DNA of 64,000 nt. Source: Gymnogyps californianus (Eukaryota > Chordata > Aves > Accipitriformes > Cathartidae). A model generated the notes under the pieces. It worked only from the letters and a program-made list of their open reading frames with translations, did not search any database and was not told where the DNA came from. The first letter of the stretch is position 1. Each line of letters starts with the position of its first letter. The stretch is from the NCBI RefSeq assembly GCF_018139145.2, contig NC_059477.1, positions 39,922,502-39,986,501 on the forward strand, in the 5' to 3' direction. Positions 59,176 to 64,000 of the stretch are shown here, one piece after another. A program made the translations under genes and the position numbers.

Positions 59176-60492
59176 AAGAGGTTTTTAGGACTATTTTAAT
59201 ATTTCCTTTCCAGTTCCCTTGACTCAGACCTTGCTTCTGACATCGCCATGAGAACAAAGAGGCCACTTGAACATTATAGGCTGAGGTCAAATTGAGAATT
59301 AATGATCTCTTATCACATTCAGACAAAGCTCCAGCTGCAAAGGGTGGGGTTGGGTGCTTTTCTGGTTTATTTAATTGCCACTGAATCAGGGCTCTGAACA
59401 GGGCTTGCCTAGTCAGAGCTGCAAAAGATGAGCTCACATGCCATTTTCCGAGTCCCTTAGCCGTGCCCACGCCAGAGCCTGGCCTGGCAATCCTTTACGT
59501 GGCTGGTATCTTCGGTGAGAGCAAACGGAGTACAAGTTTAATATCTTAATGAAACAAATGTCAGGCATTTGTTTTATATGAATAAAACATCCTTGGCATA
59601 AACCTCGGTGAAAAACAAATTCCAAAAAGGTTGTAAATCAGAATTCAGCTTTCAGTGCGCTAAAATGTGTGTGTGAAAAATTATGCTGAAGAGCCAGCTC
59701 TATCTAAACTACATCGTTTGGCAATGTCCTGTCAGTGCAGGAGAAAATGGATGTAATGTGCACATATGCACAAGGAGTGACTCAGAATGATGTACAAGTG
59801 TTACTGTATCTAGTCCAAAAGAAATACCTGGAAGTCAGGAAATACGGCTCCGCAGTTCAGCAGATTTGTCTGAGGATAGATGTTCTGGTTTTGAAACTCT
59901 GGTTTTTCCCCAGAGTGCCACAAAGATGTCTCATGCAAACAAATACAGTCTGGGTCAACCGATATCTCTGGGACTATTGCACAAACTATAGTTTTATTTG
60001 GTATTTATGGGAGAAGAGTTTCAGGAAAGAAACATGACTGCTAGCGGCTTAAGGACTGAATAGTAGATTGATATCTGTAGCTCCTGGAGCAAGACCTGTA
60101 GCCTAAACACACACTCATTAATCTATATGTAAGTCCAGGCATTTCCTTAAGTAGTCACGACAGTTTAATTGCCTATGAATATTCATAGAAATGAGTTTTG
60201 TTTGTAAGAAGGGCAGCAATCTCGAATACTTGTACCAATCTGTATTCAAGCGGAGAAATCATCTGAAGTCTCCGGTTTCCTGTTTATAAGAGTTTGAGCT
60301 GCCCAGACAAAACACAGCAGCAGGAACAATAGCGCAGGGCTTGGATGACTCTTACGGCACCTCTGAGACCGGGTTGTCTTAGCTAAAGGTAGCATCACTC
60401 CAACTTATTCTCATAGTGTTGGAGCTGGCGACTTCAAAATGATCTGGTATGTGTTTGTAAAGTCGGTGCTCAAATGCATAATGAAATGGCGC
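59176..60492. other. Non-coding stretch with one exon-like segment
   Basis: No gene recognised. It contains the exon-like segment at 59461-59514 and a repeat-free block around 59300-59640 that could be conserved non-coding DNA. The 100-codon frames at 59165-59470 (minus) and 59735-60037 (plus) resemble nothing known. Confidence 0.4.
59461..59514 (+). other. Candidate exon, plus strand (54 bases)
   Basis: The acceptor TTTTCCGAGTCCCTTAG and donor TATCTTCG|GTGAGAG bound a GC-richer 54-base segment. All three frames are open, one reading VPTPEPGLAILYVAGIF. The length is a multiple of three. I recognise no family, and the acceptor tract is only moderately pyrimidine-rich. Confidence 0.2.
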
Positions 60493-60835
60493 CATAGAAT
60501 CATAGAATAGTTTGGGTTGGAAGGGATGTTTAAAGATCATCTAGTCCAATCCCCCTGCCATGAGCAGGGACACCTTCCACTAGACCAGGTTGCTCAGAGC
60601 CCAGTCCAGCCTGGCCTTGAATGTTTCCAGGGATGGGGCATCTCCCACCTCTGTGGGCAGCCTGTGCCAGTGCCTCGCCACCCTCATCGTAAAAAATTTC
60701 TTCCTTATATCTACTCTGAATCTACCCTCCTTTAGTCTAAAACCATTACCCCTTGTCCTATCGCTACAGGCCCTACTAAAAAGTCTGTCCCCATCTTTCT
60801 TTTAAGCCCCCTTTAAGTACTGAAAGGCCGCACCT
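60493..60835 (-). mobile_element. CR1 LINE 3' end, well preserved, reverse orientation
   Basis: It begins with ATAGAATCATAGAATAGTTT and GGGTTGGAAGGGATG, the reverse complement of the avian CR1 3' end including the ATTCTATG repeats. It continues through CCATGAGCAGGGACACCTTC, GCCTTGAATGTTTCCAGGGA, CACCTCTGTGGGCAGCC and AATTTCTTCCTTATATCTA. It is the youngest-looking repeat in the window and the clearest sign of a bird. Truncated at the 5' side. The short plus-strand frames here (60517, 60590) are just CR1 read backward. Confidence 0.95.
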
Positions 60836-61879
60836 TTACCCATCCCATTAGCGTACTCTATTTTACTGTTAATATACACAAATTGAAAACACAACCTTGG
60901 GTCAGCTACTGTTAGGCTATCCGTCCTTGAGGGGGTTTGCTGGGGGAGCCTGCCCTTTGGAAACCTTCCAGAAGGGAAGAACATATTTTCCCAAAGACGG
61001 CGTTGGGTCCTTGTGTGTTCATTTGCTGGAAAGAAGTCCGGCTCTGTCAGGTATAGTGATTGAGGTTTCTTGGAAAACTCTGATGAGGAGGCTTGCGATG
61101 AGAAGACAGAAAAATGATGGAGGCCCTTGCCAGAATAGCAGATCAGATATAGCTCTCTTGGTCACCATGGTGAAGTGGGAATCCAGCTCAAATAGAGCAA
61201 CAGACTGTCTCCCGCTAACTAGACCGTGATGCTCCAGTTCGTCCTACTGAAGGGCATCTGTGAGACAGCGCTGAGCACCACTCGTGAACTATTACGTAGT
61301 AGGTCGCAGTGTTGACAAATGTTTTCAATTTTTTTCTAAAGTGCCACTCATATCTGACTTTCCCGTGTTCTTCCCTGCTGCTACCCCAATGTAAACAGTG
61401 CGGGGTTGTACAGGAACCACTCTCCCTCTCTCCAAAATGGTATTGCTGGGGATCTGAGGATGACTAATCTCTCCTGTTTACAGTCTGCTAACTGTTTGAA
61501 TCCTAACATAATTTAGATGACAGGGTTCAGGAGACTAGAGAATTACATGTTGCCAAGCTACTAAGGAAAAGAAAAAAAAAAAGGCTTTTCATGAGGTGTT
61601 TGGTAATTTCCCTCACTGCCTGTGCCATCGCAGCCTGTAGTTCTGCTACCCTGCTCTTCCCTCCATGCTTACAAGAAACACCTAACATATTCACCTTACC
61701 CATCTGAGACCTGAGGACAATTTCCAAGATGCCCACAAGAAGATAAAGAAGTGGAAGGAAGCAGAGTTAGTAATTTAATCATGCCCTGGACTAACTGGCT
61801 TTTAAACAACTGTGTTGGTACGGGAGATTTCCTACAGAAACTCCCACTTGCTCATCTAGTCCCTTCTCCATACCTGTAG
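60836..61879. other. Non-coding stretch, nothing recognised
   Basis: A 110-codon plus-strand frame at 60897-61229 has no recognisable domain. No repeat seen. A donor-like TGTCAG|GTATAG lies near 61051 without a partner. Confidence 0.45.
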
Positions 61880-61934
61880 CATATATATAAAAATATATAA
61901 CCCTTGTGTGTATATATATATATATATATATAAA
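61880..61934. repeat. (TA)n microsatellite
   Basis: ATATATATAAAAATATATAA, then a GTGTGTATATATA..TATA run, forms an imperfect TA/TG repeat of about 55 bases. Confidence 0.9.
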
Positions 61935-62124
61935 AACCCCAACTGCAGGTTCACTAACTGCCTTCATAACTGTCCAGTGAGCACTCAAATTCTTTTGAAA
62001 AATCCTTTTGCAGTTCTATACCACTTACTTCAGTCTGCATTTCAGCCCATTAAATAAATCAGAGAAGACACACAATTCTAGAAGTCCTTTTAATCACGAG
62101 ACAGATACAGGCATAAAATGGTCG

Positions 62125-62435
62125 TCTGTCTATAAACTGAAGCTGAAAAAGTTATATCAGAAATGAGGTGTAAATTTCTAACATTGCACATAATTTAGCT
62201 GTTAGAACAATTTAACATTTGGATAGTACACATGGGATGTGGGATAATTTTTGTCACTTGAAGTCTTTGAAATTGGAAGACTTCCTAGAAGATACATTCT
62301 AGCTCAACCACAAGTGGCGGAGCTGCAGACTCAATAACTCAAAATTGAGGTAGACTGTGTAAATGTCTGTGGTCTGCCTCACACGGGATGGTAGGCTGGA
62401 GAACTGTGATGGTCTCAAAATCTATGAAAACACTT
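62125..62435 (+). mobile_element. Ancient CR1 LINE, 3' end
   Basis: Landmarks in order: AGCTGAAAAAGTTATATCAG and AAATGAGGTGTAAATTTCTA; GTTAGAACAATTTAAC; TTTTTGTCACTTGAAGTCTT; CTAGAAGATACATTCTAGCT; CAACCACAAGTGGCGGAGC; TGATGGTCTCAAAATCTATG. They follow the tail of an old CR1 subfamily ('cacttgaagtctttaaat..aagatatgctctagctcaacc..gatggtcccttctggccttaaaatctatg'). This subfamily is also seen in other reptiles, so the insertion is probably older than birds. Confidence 0.7.
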
Positions 62436-64000
62436 TGTCTTTTCTGCTTGGTATTTCAAAAGGATCTGTCACAGCACAATCAATTAAGATAAGATGAAAA
62501 AGGTGCAGCAAATAAAACTGCAATCAATTAAAGACTGAAGGTGGAAGATGTACATACCCTACAGAAGTTGAAGTGAATTGTAGCAATTAAACAGAATGGT
62601 CCTGATAAATTAAATAACGAATCACATTCCAAATTTGGTAAAAATTCATATTTTAGATACAACACGTGAAGAAAAAGAAGAATTCAAATAGCTGTGGAAG
62701 AACATAAATACCCGGTTTGAAAATATATTCAGCCAAACAGCTGTCATAGTAACCTTTGCAAATAAAAGTGTTTAAGAGGATCTTTACTGGAGAATACGAG
62801 ATTAAGTGGTATATTTCTTCAGAAATCTGGCACTATTACTCATTTTAAACTGGAAAGATTTGACAAGAATGGGAAAATTCAGCTGTGCCAGCCTAGCAGG
62901 TGTGAGGGAAAGAAAGGTTTCAAAGCAAAGCCCACGGTGCTTTTCAACATTGTGCCCTTTTGGAGCTCCTTGCTATGAGTTTTACCTAATGGCAGCTATT
63001 TTGTACCAGCCAGTGGATTAGCAGGTGATCTTTTGAGTCATTTCTGGAAAAAATTACACGTGGCTGTTTGTGGAGTTGTTAGTGGAACAAGATCTTTCCT
63101 AGATTATGCTCGTCTTTTGATATTTTTTTTTTTGCACGGTAAACTAGAGAGTGTTTTGTAAATTATTACATTATTAGCGCAAAATATACTACCGAGCAAT
63201 GTGGAAGCGTGGTCACATCAATTTGCAGAATACGTAGAGGATATACAGTCAATTTAAGTTGAAAAGCAACTGTAGCTACACTGTCATGTTTAAAAGCTAA
63301 ACTGGGCCTCTTCTTCTCTCCATCTGTGCATGGGAATGAAAAGGCAGGAAAATCTGCCTCTCTCTAGCTAACTACTCCAACTGTTGTCTAGTGGTATTGT
63401 TATTAGTAAATGGAAAACTCATTGCAGTAGGAATCAGCAAGATGCTGACTGCGATGGTTAGGGCTAATTTCATGTCACCGTTCTGACAGGTACTGTTGGA
63501 AGCAGAGGTGGGTGGATTCTGATAAAAAGAGATGCTTCTGAAATTAATAAATATCGCTTAATCTAGATGCTCAAAGCTGAGAAAAGCTAACCATTTTCCC
63601 TTAGCACCCTTCTGTGGCAATAAGGAAATTTTGCAAAACGTGAGTTGACATCTAAAATGAGGAAAACTATTAAGGGGAAAGGAAAATAATGTTTATGATG
63701 AAAAATACCACGGTAAGACATTTACACAAATAGGAAAAAGATACCTACATTCACAGTGTTGTGTTTCGGTTACATCCAACGGAGGGGTATCCTCTCTGCA
63801 TGCTGGTCCTGCTCTCCCCGTCCCTTTTTTACCTGTGCACTGCCTTATTGCTTGTTGTCAAAATTACTGAAGTTGCAGGAATATATTCATGCAGGTCCAT
63901 CTTCTGTTGCTAAGAGAAAATCCTGGTAAGTTTGGTAAGATGACTGGCAATTACTTCTATACTATTTTTTGCCCTGTCTCTGGTCTTAATACTGATATTG
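62436..64000. other. Non-coding stretch to the window end
   Basis: AT-rich DNA without a gene or named repeat; a short T run at 63123-63134. Near the end, GTTGCAG at 63877, then 47 bases open in two frames, then AATCCTG|GTAAGTTTGG makes a weak exon-like segment on the plus strand. Confidence 0.4.

Noticed and set aside
59112..59184. Functional tRNA-Arg
   Set aside because: The anticodon arm does not pair, and the acceptor stem has no 3' partner; only the A-box region is preserved.
1..64000. CRISPR arrays, operons, toxin-antitoxin or phage-type systems
   Set aside because: No regular spaced repeats, no dense coding and no prokaryotic signals; the repeats and CpG island show a vertebrate genome.
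1..64000. Endogenous retrovirus or LTR element
   Set aside because: No paired LTR-like direct repeats, primer-binding site or gag/pol frames were noticed.

Overview
The window looks like a piece of a bird genome. The deciding evidence is the repeats. Several copies carry the 3' end of the CR1 LINE, including a well-preserved one at about 60.49-60.83 kb (minus strand) and another at about 21.74-22.06 kb. There are also much older CR1 copies and diverged MIR-type SINEs, and no Alu or other mammal-specific repeat. Base composition is AT-rich except for one CpG island. There are no bacterial-style genes, operons or compact coding.

I could not identify any protein-coding gene by homology. The open frames are short, mostly unrelated to known proteins, and typical of chance in non-coding vertebrate DNA. 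The one clear gene-related landmark is a CpG island of about 1.2 kb at 47.45-48.66 kb. It is very GC-rich and lacks a visible TATA box. YY1-like and CRE-like sites read on the minus strand, and good minus-strand splice donors end at 48265 and 48245. I read it as the promoter and non-coding first exon of a gene transcribed toward lower coordinates, so bases 1 to about 47 kb would be a long first intron and 48.7-64 kb upstream intergenic DNA. A bidirectional promoter is not excluded.

Layout: 0.1-0.3 kb MIR; 0.6-1.56 kb pyrimidine-rich tract; 4.8-5.8 kb CR1 tail, AT microsatellite and MIR-like SINE; 9-10.1 kb a perfect 26-base palindrome, a quasi-palindrome and an enhancer-like block; 10.45 kb a candidate exon; 20.8-24 kb a cluster of MIR-like and CR1 copies; 25.8-26.4 kb a split MIR; 33.7-38.1 kb the best candidates for unannotated spliced transcripts; 39.4-40.4 kb two CR1 copies side by side; 43.1 kb a candidate exon; 47.4-48.7 kb the CpG island; 49.6-62.4 kb a MIR, possible regulatory blocks, a degenerate arginine tRNA-like sequence and two CR1 copies.

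The most useful leads are small. One is a plus-strand 123-base intron (35512-35634) with donor, branch point, pyrimidine tract and acceptor all close to consensus. Another is a GC-rich minus-strand exon candidate at 37888-38122. Others are a minus-strand pair of exons around a 76-base intron (33685-33910), a cluster of four TATGCAA motifs at 52.6 kb, and the palindrome at 9.06 kb. I see no sign of a new multi-gene system. All repeat and exon calls come from reading the sequence and remembered family consensus; no search was run.
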